From the NCBI GenBank assembly GCA_965230525.1, contig OZ246008.1, positions 744,001-808,000 of the forward strand: a DNA stretch of 64,000 bases, read 5' to 3'. The translations under genes were made by a program, and so were the position numbers. Every line of letters starts with the position of its first letter. The stretch's first letter is position 1. Origin of the DNA: GCA-002733465 sp965230525. GTDB lineage: Bacteria; Pseudomonadota; Gammaproteobacteria; Enterobacterales; Kangiellaceae. The notes under the pieces were generated by a model. It did not search any database. It had not been told where the DNA came from and saw nothing but the letters and a program-made list of their open reading frames with translations. Positions 18,489 to 28,405 of this stretch are shown one piece after another.

Positions 18489-19508
18489 TTAACTTTCCGT
18501 TGAAGCCTTTCCGAGACACTCAATTTCGCTAAACCAACTGCGTTTTGAATTGAGGATTTCCGCCACACTCATTGCTCGGCTGCCATCGGCTTGTAAATAA
18601 TTAAGTGCCAAAACCTGACCATCGCCGCAAGCAACAATAATCTGTTGTTTACCGATTTCTATTATTTGTCCCGGCTTGAACCCTTGTTCTGGCGATTTAT
18701 CGAGCGGTTTGCAGAGCGCTGCTTGCCACACTCTGATACGGTGCGGCCCAGCATAAGTAAAGGCAACAGGCCAAGCATTAAATGCTCTAATTTTGCGTTC
18801 AATCGTGGTTGCCGACTCATGCCAGTCGATTTCCGCCTCACTTTTACTCAACTTGTGAGCGTAACAAGCTAAATCATCTTGCTGTATCTCACCAGGCGCA
18901 AACGATGAACCAGACTGAGTATTAAAACTGGCTAAAAACTCCTTAATGGCCGAACAACCTAACTCGGCCAGTTGATCATGCAAACTCGCGCCAGTTTCGT
19001 CTTGTTTAAGAGTGTAATCCTGTTTTAATAACATTGCCCCGGTATCCAAACCTTGATCCATTTGCATTATGGTAACTCCAGTTTTTATATCACCGGCTTG
19101 AATAGCGCGTTGAATAGGCGCAGCGCCACGCCATCGAGGCAGTAACGACGCATGGATATTGACACAGCCAAAACGTGGCGTTTCCAATACCGTTTTAGGT
19201 AAAAGCAAACCATAAGCCACAACGATCATTAAGTCAGCTTGATATGATGTCAGTGTTTGCAAGGCTGTTGGTGCCTGTTGATCATCTTGAAGCTTAAAGT
19301 TTAGCGGCTGTTCGACTGGAATTTGATGCTCAAGCGCAAGTTGCTTCACAGGCCCCGCGGCTAACTTTTTACCGCGCCCCACGCGACGATCAGGTTGGCA
19401 ATAGACCGCACAGATATTGTGACCCTGTTCAATCAGTGATTTAAGAATACCGGCAGAAAACTCCGGGGTGCCGGCAAAAATAATCCGAGGTGAATGGGAT
19501 GATGACAT
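18489..19508 (-). CDS. fmt: Methionyl-tRNA formyltransferase
   Basis: 339 residues. The N-terminal formyltransferase fold opens IIFAGTPEFSAGIL, contains the catalytic segment GCVNIHASLLPRWRGAAPIQRAI and the G-V-T-I-M-Q-M-D-Q-G-L-D-T-G-A-M binding loop, and ends with the OB-like C-terminal domain. It formylates initiator Met-tRNA. It stands between def and rsmB in the conserved operon; a 198-bp gap to def suggests a separate promoter or processing. Confidence 0.96.
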   Translation of the reverse strand: MSSSHSPRIIFAGTPEFSAGILKSLIEQGHNICAVYCQPDRRVGRGKKLAAGPVKQLALEHQIPVEQPLNFKLQDDQQAPTALQTLTSYQADLMIVVAYGLLLPKTVLETPRFGCVNIHASLLPRWRGAAPIQRAIQAGDIKTGVTIMQMDQGLDTGAMLLKQDYTLKQDETGASLHDQLAELGCSAIKEFLASFNTQSGSSFAPGEIQQDDLACYAHKLSKSEAEIDWHESATTIERKIRAFNAWPVAFTYAGPHRIRVWQAALCKPLDKSPEQGFKPGQIIEIGKQQIIVACGDGQVLALNYLQADGSRAMSVAEILNSKRSWFSEIECLGKASTES

Positions 19509-19706
19509 ATCTAGTTGTATCTCGAGAAAAATCTTATTTGATAAAATATTAGCTGGTAAACCGCAGCGTCTTGAGCAATCTATCGCATTGCGAGCCTAAC
19601 AGCCTAATGGCGCCACGAATAACACCGCAATTGGTGCCGCGACGGAGCCACATCGAGTACCACACGGGACAGCGCACCGGATAGCACAATAGGCAATAAT
19701 TAACGG

Positions 19707-20222
19707 CTACATTCCGCTGGTTGCTTTGGCTTTTTGCTCTTTTTCAAGTTTTTTCTTGATTCGTTGCCGCTTCAATGCCGACAAGTAATCGACAAATAGC
19801 TTGCCTTGCAAATGATCTAGCTCATGTTGGATACAGACCGCAAGTAGCCCATCGGCATCCATGGTAAATTCTTTACCGTGCCGGTCTAACGCCTTAATAG
19901 TGAGGGCGTCAGCGCGTTCAACCTTGGCATAAACCCCTGGAAACGATAGACACCCCTCCTCCATCTCCTCAACCCCTCGTAATTCCAGGATTTCAGGGTT
20001 AATAAAGACTAATGGGTTATCTTTATTTTCCGAAACATCGACAATAAATAACTGATAATGATAATCCACCTGAGTCGCAGCCAAGCCGATACCGGGCGCG
20101 GCATACATGGTTTCAAACATGTTTTCGATTTGAGTTTGCAAAGGTTTTTCAAAGCTATTAATTGGAACCGCTTTGGTTCTAAGCCTTGGATCGGGGTATT
20201 CTAGAATTTTCAATAAAGCCAT
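19707..20222 (-). CDS. def: Peptide deformylase
   Basis: 171 residues, typical of bacterial peptide deformylase. All three active-site motifs are present: GIGLAATQVD (GxGxAAxQ), EEGCLSFPG (EGCLS) and QHELDHLQG (HExxH with the metal-binding histidines). It removes the N-formyl group of nascent proteins and thus pairs functionally with fmt. It is divergent from the LysM/dprA genes, sharing a 180-bp promoter region. Confidence 0.97.
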   Translation of the reverse strand: MALLKILEYPDPRLRTKAVPINSFEKPLQTQIENMFETMYAAPGIGLAATQVDYHYQLFIVDVSENKDNPLVFINPEILELRGVEEMEEGCLSFPGVYAKVERADALTIKALDRHGKEFTMDADGLLAVCIQHELDHLQGKLFVDYLSALKRQRIKKKLEKEQKAKATSGM

Positions 20223-20402
20223 AGTGTGTGACGCAAGTTATAGTAAAAACATAAGAAATACTGCTAAGATTATGATCATACTGGAAAATTTGTAGAGTTT
20301 ATACTGGGTTTTGTGACTTATTTTGCGCTAAAATGGATGCAACGCTCAAAAATTCATCTATTATTTAAGCAATAACACAAGTAATTGCGAAGGAATCGGA
20401 GA

Positions 20403-21500
20403 ATGAAAAAGTTAACCATTAGTCTCATTTCAGCTGCGCTGAGCTTTTCAGCACTATTCAGCGGCGCTGCAGAATTGCGTGAAGACCACCCGGAATTTCA
20501 CGTGGTTCAACCTGGAGACACCCTTTGGGACATTTCTCAGTCCTTTTTAAAGTCGCCTTGGCTATGGCCAGAAATTTGGCATGTTAACGATCAAGTCGAT
20601 AACCCGCATTTGATCTTTCCAGGCGATGTATTGTCCTTGGTTTATGTCGATGGACAACCGCGAATAACCAAATCAAATCGGTTACCTAACGGCACCATTA
20701 AACTCACTCCGAGAGCGCGTGAATTGGGCCCTAATCAAGCCATTACTACCATTCCACTAGATGCCATATTACCTTTTTTGACTTCAGCTCGGGTACTTGA
20801 TGAAGAACAGCTGAAAATGGCTCCCTACCTCGTTGGAAGCGATAGTGAACGATTATTAGCCGCTCAAAACCATAAAGTTTATGTGCGCGGTATTGAGGAA
20901 CAAACCAATGATAATTTCTCCTTCTTTCGGATTGGCGAAAACTACATTGATCCGCAAAGTGGTGAGTACCTTGGAACAGAAGCCATTCACTTAGGCGAGG
21001 GACTAAAAATTCAATCTGGCGATCCAGCGGTATTGCGTGTTAAGCGCTCTATCGAAGAATTACGCACGGGTGACCGAGTATGGCCGACTAATGATGACCA
21101 AATTAGACCTGTTTACTTCCCAAAAGCACCTGAAAACTTTGCCGGTGGGCAAATCATTTCTGTTTATGGCGGGGTTGAGCAAATTGGCCAATTCGATATC
21201 GTTGTGATTAATCGCGGTGAACGAGAAAATATGGAAGTGGGCCATGTATTAGATATCTATCAACGTGGTAAAACAATCGTCGACAAGATAGCCACTGAAC
21301 GTCGCAGAGATAGTGATAATGTTGGCATGTGGACTAAAATAAAGGAAAGTGTGACTAACGAGAAGCAAAAAGTGACCTTACCTGATGAACAAGCAGGCCA
21401 ACTAATGATCTTCCGCACCTTTGAAAAAGTCAGCTTAGCCCTAGTGCTCAAAGCAAATCGAACCATCCATACCATGGACAATGTAAAAACACCGTTATAA
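20403..21500 (+). CDS. LysM domain exported protein
   Basis: 365 residues from the ATG at 20403, preceded by a GGAATCGGAG site; the TTG at 20385 is less likely. A signal peptide ends near FSGAAELR. One LysM module follows directly: FHVVQPGDTLWDISQSFL...IFPGDVLSLVYVDG. The rest has no recognised enzyme domain. Homologues lie upstream of dprA in many gammaproteobacteria and are thought to bind peptidoglycan. The gene starts a plus-strand run with dprA and smg. Confidence 0.9.
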   Translation: MKKLTISLISAALSFSALFSGAAELREDHPEFHVVQPGDTLWDISQSFLKSPWLWPEIWHVNDQVDNPHLIFPGDVLSLVYVDGQPRITKSNRLPNGTIKLTPRARELGPNQAITTIPLDAILPFLTSARVLDEEQLKMAPYLVGSDSERLLAAQNHKVYVRGIEEQTNDNFSFFRIGENYIDPQSGEYLGTEAIHLGEGLKIQSGDPAVLRVKRSIEELRTGDRVWPTNDDQIRPVYFPKAPENFAGGQIISVYGGVEQIGQFDIVVINRGERENMEVGHVLDIYQRGKTIVDKIATERRRDSDNVGMWTKIKESVTNEKQKVTLPDEQAGQLMIFRTFEKVSLALVLKANRTIHTMDNVKTPL

Positions 21501-21559
21501 ACTGGAGACATTTCTGATCAGCACGTTAACGGTGCTAAATCCCAAGGAGTGGGATTACA

Positions 21560-22777
21560 ATGAGCTCGACCTCTGGCAAACAACAGCTTACTAGTGACTC
21601 GGACTTAGCCGAACAGGCTAATTCGGTTGCTAGTCAGGCCGCACAACTTGATAGTTCTACCCCCTCATCTTGTTCCAAAACAGCGCATTCACTCAGCCAA
21701 GCCGAACTTACCGACCTATTTAGGTTAAAAGCGATCAATGGTGTAGGCCCCACCGGAGCGAGCAAATTATTAAGCTATTTTGGTAACCCTACCAAGGTGA
21801 TGCAGGCAAGCGACCAAGCCCTCAGAGAGTCAGGCTTGACCGATAAACTAATTAAAGCACTTAGGGCGGTCGATGATCAGGCATTCGAAAAAACCTTCGA
21901 ATGGCTCGATCACCCAAACCATTGGGTCATCCCGCTTGATTCGACCCACTATCCAAGCCTATTGGCGCAAACCGCCACGCCACCTTTGTTTCTTTTTGCG
22001 GTGGGTAATCTGGAATTACTTCATTCTCCGCAAATTGCAGTTGTCGGTAGTCGTTCGCCTACCCCGCAGGGGAGCGCCAACACCCATACCTTTTGCCAAC
22101 AGCTGGTCGCCGAAGGCCTCACCGTCACCAGCGGGTTGGCGCTCGGTGTCGATGGTGAGGCTCATCGCGCCGCGCTTGCGCATAAGGGGTACACCATTGC
22201 CGTTACCGGTACCGGTTTAGCACGAGTTTACCCCGCCAGCCATAAACAATTGGCACATGCGATTGCAAAGCAAGGCTTGCTAGTGTCGGAGTGTTTTCCC
22301 TATGAAGGCGTGTCAGCTGGGAGCTTTCCCAAACGCAACCGAATTATCGCAGGTTTGAGTCTCGGAACTTTAGTGATTGAAGCCGCCAAAAAAAGTGGCT
22401 CGCTCATTACTGCGCATATTGCCATGGAAGAAGCGCGCGAAGTGTTTGCGGTGCCAGGCACTATCACCAACCCAATGGCTCGTGGCTGCCACGCACTGAT
22501 TCGACAAGGCGCTAAATTAGTCGAAAATGCCCAAGACATATTGGAAGAACTACCTGCTCTGATGTCTGCGCAGCGTCAAACTTTAGTCAGCGAAACTCGC
22601 CCTGAGCTCAATTTACAGGCAACAGAGTTCCTTAAACAAATTGATTATGAAACCACCAGCCTCGACACAATCATGCTGAGAACGCAATTACCCCTAGAAT
22701 CCGTGACAAATATGCTGTTATTATTGGAACTAGACGGTTGGGTCACTAATACCACTGGTGGTTACATGAGATTGTAA
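21560..22777 (+). CDS. dprA: DNA-processing protein DprA
   Basis: 405 residues. A helix-hairpin-helix-like N-terminal domain (KAINGVGPTGASKLLSYFG) precedes the extended Rossmann fold with IAVVGSRSPTPQG, SGLALGVDGEAHRAAL, GTGLARVYP and GSFPKRNRIIAGLS, and a C-terminal winged-helix DML1-like domain. DprA loads RecA onto single-stranded DNA during natural transformation. The first 40 residues are low-complexity. An AAGGAG site precedes the ATG. Confidence 0.95.
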   Translation: MSSTSGKQQLTSDSDLAEQANSVASQAAQLDSSTPSSCSKTAHSLSQAELTDLFRLKAINGVGPTGASKLLSYFGNPTKVMQASDQALRESGLTDKLIKALRAVDDQAFEKTFEWLDHPNHWVIPLDSTHYPSLLAQTATPPLFLFAVGNLELLHSPQIAVVGSRSPTPQGSANTHTFCQQLVAEGLTVTSGLALGVDGEAHRAALAHKGYTIAVTGTGLARVYPASHKQLAHAIAKQGLLVSECFPYEGVSAGSFPKRNRIIAGLSLGTLVIEAAKKSGSLITAHIAMEEAREVFAVPGTITNPMARGCHALIRQGAKLVENAQDILEELPALMSAQRQTLVSETRPELNLQATEFLKQIDYETTSLDTIMLRTQLPLESVTNMLLLLELDGWVTNTTGGYMRL

Positions 22778-22830
22778 ACATCAACATAAAGACCGCAAAT
22801 AGTATGAAAATTCGTTTTTTGGGGATATCA

Positions 22831-23298
22831 ATGAAAACTGAATTGATGGATGTATTGCAGTACATTTTCGAACGTTTTCAAGACGATGCATTTGTAGCCA
22901 TCGACGAGACTCATTCATTAGTCTCAGAACTTAAAGAAGTTGGTTTTAAATCGGGCGAGATCGATTTTGCCTTAGATTGGTTAGATGGACTAATCGACGC
23001 CAGCTCTGAGTCTTTTGCGCCAGTTGCCGGCAATCTTACCCAAACACGGATATACCATCCTCTCGAGCTCAAATATTTTTCCGTAGAAGCGCGCGGATTT
23101 CTCTATTTTCTTGAACAAGTTGGGGTGCTAGACAGCCACAGCCGAGAAGCCGTGATTGATCGAGTGCTGGCACTTGAATCGCCGCAGCAGATCGATCTTG
23201 ATCAGTTAAAGTGGGTGATTAGCATGGTGCTGTTTAACATTCCAGGAAAAGAAGAAGCGGCGATTTGGCTAGAAAATATCGACGCTTGCTTTCATTAA
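22831..23298 (+). CDS. smg: Smg family protein (DUF494)
   Basis: 155 residues from the ATG at 22831, giving the usual family opening MxxVLQYIFERFQDD; an upstream ATG at 22804 adds nine residues not seen in the family. Acidic, helical and soluble. Smg genes are found next to dprA in most gammaproteobacteria. The function is unresolved. Confidence 0.9.
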   Translation: MKTELMDVLQYIFERFQDDAFVAIDETHSLVSELKEVGFKSGEIDFALDWLDGLIDASSESFAPVAGNLTQTRIYHPLELKYFSVEARGFLYFLEQVGVLDSHSREAVIDRVLALESPQQIDLDQLKWVISMVLFNIPGKEEAAIWLENIDACFH

Positions 23299-23396
23299 GC
23301 AAGACATTCAATCTGTCAGAAAAAGCTTTTCGCTCATCCAATTAAGTCTCTCGTCGAATTATCGAATGCTCCAGTATTACCGAGCACCAACGTAAA

Positions 23397-24311
23397 TCAA
23401 GGTTTGCGATATAGCTTGCTGCCGTCTGGTTGAGCTTTGAATCGTTTATAGTCCCAAACGTATTGCTCGGGATGTTTTCGAATTATCCCCTCAAGCTGTT
23501 GATTAAGCGCGGTGTTGAACACTTCCACATTGGCTTCTTGAGTGTCAAAATCGGCGGCTTCGATTTGTAAACTAAAGCCGGGTTGCTCAGTGTTTCTGAT
23601 GCAATAGGCGAACAGTAGTTTTGCACCGGTCTTCTGAATCATTTTATGCAGCAAAGTCATGGTATAGGCGGGTTGACCAAAAAAAGGAACATGCACTCCA
23701 GCACCTTTTTGCGGCACCTGATCCGGAAGAATTACCATTAAGCCCCCCGCTTTTAATTTTCTGAGTAGATTCAAAACACCGCGCTGATCGGCTGCAAAGG
23801 GTTGACAGCCAAACTTACTTCGCGCGTGATAAATAAGACGATCAAGTTGTGGGATGGGCGATGCACTATACAAACCAAACATAGCATAATGAATTTGTAC
23901 CCACTGAACCAAATACTCCCAATTACCAATATGCGGAGTAGCAATGATGACCGGTTGGTTATTCTGTACCGACGCATCAATCAAATCACGTTGCACCACT
24001 TGAGTAAATTCTGCTTTGATCTCAGCTTTGCTACCGAGCCATGCTTTGGCAAACTCTGCTAACAACTTGCCACTTGCAATACTCGCTTGCTTGGCAAGGC
24101 GCTTACGCTCGCTGTCTGACTTTTCAGGAAACGCGATTTTTAAATTAGTGTTTATTACACCTCGTCGTTTCTCCGATAACCAATAGACCAACAAACCTAA
24201 TCGTCCCGCCAAGTAAACAGTTAAGCAATCGGGCAACCAGTGAATAATCTTTAACAAACTGACAATTAAAAAGCCTTTAATTGGAAAAAATGTTTGTTTA
24301 AATTGAGCCAA
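23397..24311 (-). CDS. LpxL/HtrB-type lipid A acyltransferase family protein
   Basis: 304 residues with an N-terminal hydrophobic helix and the acyltransferase HX4E motif in TPHIGNWEYL, followed by RGVLNLLRKLKAGGLMVILPDQVPQKGAGVHVPFFGQPAYT as in LpxL/LpxM. These enzymes add a secondary acyl chain to lipid A at the inner membrane. The exact chain and position cannot be told from sequence. It converges on smg and is followed upstream by the spermidine-synthase-like gene. Confidence 0.88.
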   Translation of the reverse strand: MAQFKQTFFPIKGFLIVSLLKIIHWLPDCLTVYLAGRLGLLVYWLSEKRRGVINTNLKIAFPEKSDSERKRLAKQASIASGKLLAEFAKAWLGSKAEIKAEFTQVVQRDLIDASVQNNQPVIIATPHIGNWEYLVQWVQIHYAMFGLYSASPIPQLDRLIYHARSKFGCQPFAADQRGVLNLLRKLKAGGLMVILPDQVPQKGAGVHVPFFGQPAYTMTLLHKMIQKTGAKLLFAYCIRNTEQPGFSLQIEAADFDTQEANVEVFNTALNQQLEGIIRKHPEQYVWDYKRFKAQPDGSKLYRKP

Positions 24312-24330
24312 TGACTATAGGTTCCGATAT

Positions 24331-25218
24331 TTATTGATTAAGAAGGTTAGCAGGTGAAAACTGATCGGTGAGAGGCTCTACACTTTCATCCCAATCCACC
24401 TCATCGCTTATTTTAGAAAGCGCCTGATACAGGTTAACGCCAAATGGTGCTAAACGGTTAGCGAGCTGATTATCCATTTTGAATTGCTGATCAATTGCAG
24501 AACAACGACAACCAAAAATAATACGATTGCCTTTTGATGGTGACTTTAAGATCCGAATTTGATCAAACACTTTTTGATAAGTAACCGACTCATAATCGTA
24601 AAGCTTGCTGCCATTAAATGTATTTGCCGACAACAGTCCACCTTCGGAAAGTAACTGCTTAGCTTCGCTTAAAAATTCAATGGTCAATAAATGCTCGGGA
24701 ATATAGTCACCATTAAACGCATCCAATATAATCCAATCGAATTTCTGATTGTTTTTTAATGCTCGCTTAACATAAACTCGGCCATCAACGATTTCTGTTT
24801 TAATAGTATCGCTTTCTTGATAATCAAAATAAGACTTAGCAAGTTTTACAACCGCCGGGTCTATTTCAACCGACACCACTTCAGTTTCTGGGATCACCTG
24901 AGCAAATGCTTTTGGTAAACTTCCGCCACCCAAGCCAATAATTAAAATCCGTTTAGGGTTTTGGTTAAACGCCAGCCCCGCCATAATCGATTGGGTATAC
25001 TCAAAAACTAGCTTTTGCTTATAATTTAAATCAATACAAGCCTGATTAGAAATAGATCGTCGTCGAGTCTCAAATCGCATGCAACGCTTTTTATTATTTT
25101 CGGTGATTACAACATTTCGATAAATCGAGCGTTCTTTATGTATGGTTTTAGCGACCAGCTGTGATGATAATAATCCAGCTAAAAAAACAGCGGTGATTAA
25201 GTTTAAAAAATGTTTCAA
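24331..25218 (-). CDS. Spermidine-synthase-like methyltransferase-fold protein, exported
   Basis: 295 residues with a signal peptide (MKHFLNLITAVFLAGLLSSQLVA). The core has the polyamine-synthase-type Rossmann motif ILIIGLGGGSLPKAF, the acidic EIDPAVVKLAKSYF and DGRVYVKRALKNNQKFDWIILDAFNGDYIP. Predicted export is odd for a SAM- or decarboxy-SAM-dependent enzyme, so it may lack classical polyamine synthesis. It is 59 bp after a separate membrane protein; the two together match one known fused architecture. Confidence 0.75.
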   Translation of the reverse strand: MKHFLNLITAVFLAGLLSSQLVAKTIHKERSIYRNVVITENNKKRCMRFETRRRSISNQACIDLNYKQKLVFEYTQSIMAGLAFNQNPKRILIIGLGGGSLPKAFAQVIPETEVVSVEIDPAVVKLAKSYFDYQESDTIKTEIVDGRVYVKRALKNNQKFDWIILDAFNGDYIPEHLLTIEFLSEAKQLLSEGGLLSANTFNGSKLYDYESVTYQKVFDQIRILKSPSKGNRIIFGCRCSAIDQQFKMDNQLANRLAPFGVNLYQALSKISDEVDWDESVEPLTDQFSPANLLNQ

Positions 25219-25277
25219 ATTTCTAATTCCTAAAATTGATCAATACAACAAGAGGTAGTCGAGTTATATTTTGTTGA

Positions 25278-25907
25278 CTAAGCTTGATTGGCCACTGGGT
25301 CCGACTCTGGCTCCGACTGGTCGACAAAATCTAGTACCAAAGCCAAAACACCGGCAACAAACATGATGCCCGAGGTAAGCCATAGGATTTGATTAATCTC
25401 AAACCAAAGCACAAAATAAAAGGATGTCATGATAGTGCCTAATGCACTACCAAAAGTAGAAACAAAATATAAAAAGCCCGCAGTATGACCAGAAGAAGCC
25501 TTTGATTCAGTCAAAATTCTAACCGAGTAAGGTGCAATCATTCCCATGATAACGGTGGGAACAAGAAACATAATGGTCGACGCTAACAACGAGCCGTATC
25601 TAGGATCTTCGATCATCGAAAATACAAAATCCATCACCGGCTCTGAAAACCAAATCGTAGGAATGATAGTGAGCGCTGCAGCAATATAGATTATCCCGTA
25701 TTTTTTGACACTGGGTTGAAAGAGAGAATACTTACCTCCCAGCAAATAGCCGATGGACAGTGCTAACATAAAGATAGTGATGATACTTCCCCACACGTAG
25801 ACACTGCTTCCAAAATAAGGAGCTAACAGTTTTCCACCGATAATTTCATAACACATGATGGAAAATCCCGCACAAAAAGCGAGTAACAGTATGGTAACTT
25901 TTTTCAT
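25278..25907 (-). CDS. Polytopic membrane protein resembling the N-terminal half of fused membrane/spermidine synthases
   Basis: 209 residues with about six membrane helices; the first opens FCAGFSIMCYEIIGGKLLAPYFGSSVYVWGSIIT, the typical start of the membrane domain fused to spermidine-synthase-like proteins (E-x-x-x-x-L-L-A-P-x-F-G-S/T). Here the membrane and soluble halves are separate genes on the same strand. A shared function at the membrane is inferred. Confidence 0.75.
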   Translation of the reverse strand: MKKVTILLLAFCAGFSIMCYEIIGGKLLAPYFGSSVYVWGSIITIFMLALSIGYLLGGKYSLFQPSVKKYGIIYIAAALTIIPTIWFSEPVMDFVFSMIEDPRYGSLLASTIMFLVPTVIMGMIAPYSVRILTESKASSGHTAGFLYFVSTFGSALGTIMTSFYFVLWFEINQILWLTSGIMFVAGVLALVLDFVDQSEPESDPVANQA

Positions 25908-26056
25908 ATTATTCCAAACAATCTAAACCTAATGCTTAAAGATACAGATGATCAAAGTTGACAGCAACCACAGATAAACGACTGCTATTGTAGTTGTGCT
26001 TTCAACCGCAATATCTTAGGCTATATGCCTGATTGATTATTACCCCAAAGAGCTGC

Positions 26057-26761
26057 ATGCGCCGCGCCGACCGACTATTCCAAATTACCCAAATTCTGCG
26101 AAATCGCAGAATGGTCACAGCAAAACAACTTGCTGAGCGACTAGAAGTCTCTGAACGGACGATTTATCGAGATATTCAGGACCTGAGCTTATCGGGAGTC
26201 CCGGTAGAAGGTGAAGCCGGTGTGGGTTATATGTTGCGACACAGTTTAGATATTCCACCCATTATGTTTAGCCAAGATGAAATAGAAGCATTAGTACTCG
26301 GGGTAAAAATGCTCAAAACTTGGTCAGGTAATCAATTAGGTCAATCTGCACAAAGTGCTCTCGATAAAATTGAAGCGGTGATGCCCAACGAACGCCGAGT
26401 AGAGCTAGAACAACAAAAGCTGTTCGCACCGAACTATGGGGCGTCCACGCAGCAGCGGCGAAATTTTGAAATTTTGCGACTGGCAATCAAGCATTGCGAA
26501 TGCCTTAATATTAATTATTATTCTATCAAGGGCGAATACTCTACTCGAATAATAGAACCACTCGGATTGTATTTTTGGGGGCGAGTATGGACGCTCGTAG
26601 CCTGGTGCCAATTACGCAAAAATTTTAGGGTGTTTCGGATTGATTTAATCCAATCGATCGAGAATTTACAGCAACAGTTTAGCTCGGACCATGGTCAGTC
26701 ATTGGATGACTATATTGCTATCCAAAAGGCCCGATTCGCGGACTGTGATATGAGTCAGTAG
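26057..26761 (+). CDS. YafY-type HTH and WYL domain transcriptional regulator
   Basis: 234 residues from the ATG at 26057; the longer frame starts at a poor ATT codon. An N-terminal winged helix-turn-helix (RLFQITQILRNRRMVTAKQLAERLEVSERTIYRDIQDL) is followed by a WYL domain with CLNINYYSIKGEYSTRIIEPLGLYFWGRVWTLVAWC. WYL domains sense ligands or single-stranded nucleic acid in diverse regulators. Divergent from the membrane protein pair, so it may control them; ligand unknown. Confidence 0.88.
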   Translation: MRRADRLFQITQILRNRRMVTAKQLAERLEVSERTIYRDIQDLSLSGVPVEGEAGVGYMLRHSLDIPPIMFSQDEIEALVLGVKMLKTWSGNQLGQSAQSALDKIEAVMPNERRVELEQQKLFAPNYGASTQQRRNFEILRLAIKHCECLNINYYSIKGEYSTRIIEPLGLYFWGRVWTLVAWCQLRKNFRVFRIDLIQSIENLQQQFSSDHGQSLDDYIAIQKARFADCDMSQ

Positions 26762-26788
26762 CCAAAGTTCAAACGTCAGTAATAAGCA

Positions 26789-28129
26789 CTACTTCAGTTT
26801 TGAAATGATGGAAAAAGCCCTCGACACGCCGCCTTGATTTACTCGTCTGTTATTTTCTTCAATCGTGGGTTCTTCCACAAACCGAGTCTGAGCTAAGCGA
26901 TCGGCTAATGAGTCTTGCTCAGCGATGGCTTGCGAATTTCGCTCACTGCTTTGTACCACCACAGACTCTAGTTCAGCGAGGAATTTAGGATCTTTGTCAC
27001 ATAACTTTTCCAATTCTGACAAGAGTTTCTTGGTACGATGCAGTCGAATTTTTTCGCTACTCGTTTTACGATCAAAGAACTGATTAATCTGATTGACCCA
27101 GCCATCAAAAGTCTCAGTTTCTGTATCATTTCGAATAAATTTAGGGATTGCAGGAATCGGGTCAACATTAATCACTTCGGTGGTTTGCGGTTCGCTATAT
27201 TGACTGGAAACAGGTTGCGATTGTTGGCTTGATTCCACCTCAGCCGCGTTAGACTCAGTGTCCTCAGCTAAAATTTGCTCAGAAGCTGACTTGCTTTGCG
27301 CCTGTGAGGTCTCGCCAAATGATGAATCGGAAGATACGTCGGAGTGAGTCGACGACGGGCTGCTCGCTGATTGCAGCGGCGCATCGAGCAAAGTTCGACC
27401 TAAAGTTCGCACAATCCGTCTTAGACACTGACTGGCCAAACAGCTTGGGCTGTAACTTACCACTGGCGTTTGGCTCAACACCGCAGCCGACATAAATGAA
27501 TCTTCACTTATATAGCCTATGGCAGTGACCTGAGCGCCAATATATTTTCTCACTGCACCGGCAAATCGTTTATAAATGGTGGTTGCAGAAGCAGCATTGG
27601 TCACTCGGTTGATCAACACATTGTATAAAGGTTGAACATCTTTCATTCGGCGAATTAAACCGAAAGCATCGGTTAACGAAGTCGGTTCAGAATTGATCAC
27701 CAATAACGCATGGTCTGCCAATGAGAGATAGTTTCTCACCCCTTCATCAATCCCGGCGGCAGTATCAATAATAATCACATCATAATGAGGTTTTAGCTTT
27801 TTCAACAGCAAGCCAATTTGAATTTGGCTCGGTGGAAGTTCAGACTGCTGCTCGCTGATACCAGATGCCGAAGGCAATACGTCAATGCCGTGTTCTGACT
27901 GAAGCATGCAAGACAAAGGATCAAAATTAGGTTCAAACAAGCCGCTAGGCGGGTTACTGGCACCAATCCCCAAGATCAAATTGATGTTCGCAAGCCCATG
28001 ATCCGCATCAATCACACATACTCGTCGGCCAGTTTTGGCGAACAATACCCCCAAGTTGGCTGATATATGAGTTTTACCTACCCCACCTTTTCCGCTGGTA
28101 ACAGCAATAATGCGTGCGTTTCTTGTCAT
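26789..28129 (-). CDS. Orphan MinD/FlhG-like P-loop ATPase with long C-terminal extension
   Basis: 446 residues. The N-terminal 250 residues form a ParA/MinD ATPase: deviant Walker A GKGGVGKT, CVIDADHGLANINLILG (switch I region) and VIIIDTAAGIDEGVRNY (Walker B). This most resembles FlhG. Residues 255-330 are a Ser/Gln/Glu-rich, low-complexity linker, and the C-terminus (EKIRLHRTKKLLSELEKL...) looks helical. No flagellar or cell-division genes are nearby. A role in placing a membrane structure is inferred from the family only. Confidence 0.8.
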   Translation of the reverse strand: MTRNARIIAVTSGKGGVGKTHISANLGVLFAKTGRRVCVIDADHGLANINLILGIGASNPPSGLFEPNFDPLSCMLQSEHGIDVLPSASGISEQQSELPPSQIQIGLLLKKLKPHYDVIIIDTAAGIDEGVRNYLSLADHALLVINSEPTSLTDAFGLIRRMKDVQPLYNVLINRVTNAASATTIYKRFAGAVRKYIGAQVTAIGYISEDSFMSAAVLSQTPVVSYSPSCLASQCLRRIVRTLGRTLLDAPLQSASSPSSTHSDVSSDSSFGETSQAQSKSASEQILAEDTESNAAEVESSQQSQPVSSQYSEPQTTEVINVDPIPAIPKFIRNDTETETFDGWVNQINQFFDRKTSSEKIRLHRTKKLLSELEKLCDKDPKFLAELESVVVQSSERNSQAIAEQDSLADRLAQTRFVEEPTIEENNRRVNQGGVSRAFSIISKLK

Positions 28130-28405
28130 TCGTACTAATCAGCCGGCGTATAACAATTCATATTGACTTGGTTTAAGCCGACAGTCCCTAAAGTAATTGA
28201 TAGGTTAAAAGAGTAGTTATTCGAACACGTTAGCTCTTTTGGCTAATATTCGTACTATTCTAAAGCGGCCATTCATAATTAGCAATCAGCAATAGGCTAC
28301 TTTTGGCGCTATTTTTAGCCAGTTTAATGCTCCCTTACACTTTAGCCATAGTAATCAGTCAATTCTCACGCTAGTATCGATTAAAAACGACAAGGAGCTC
28401 AAAAT

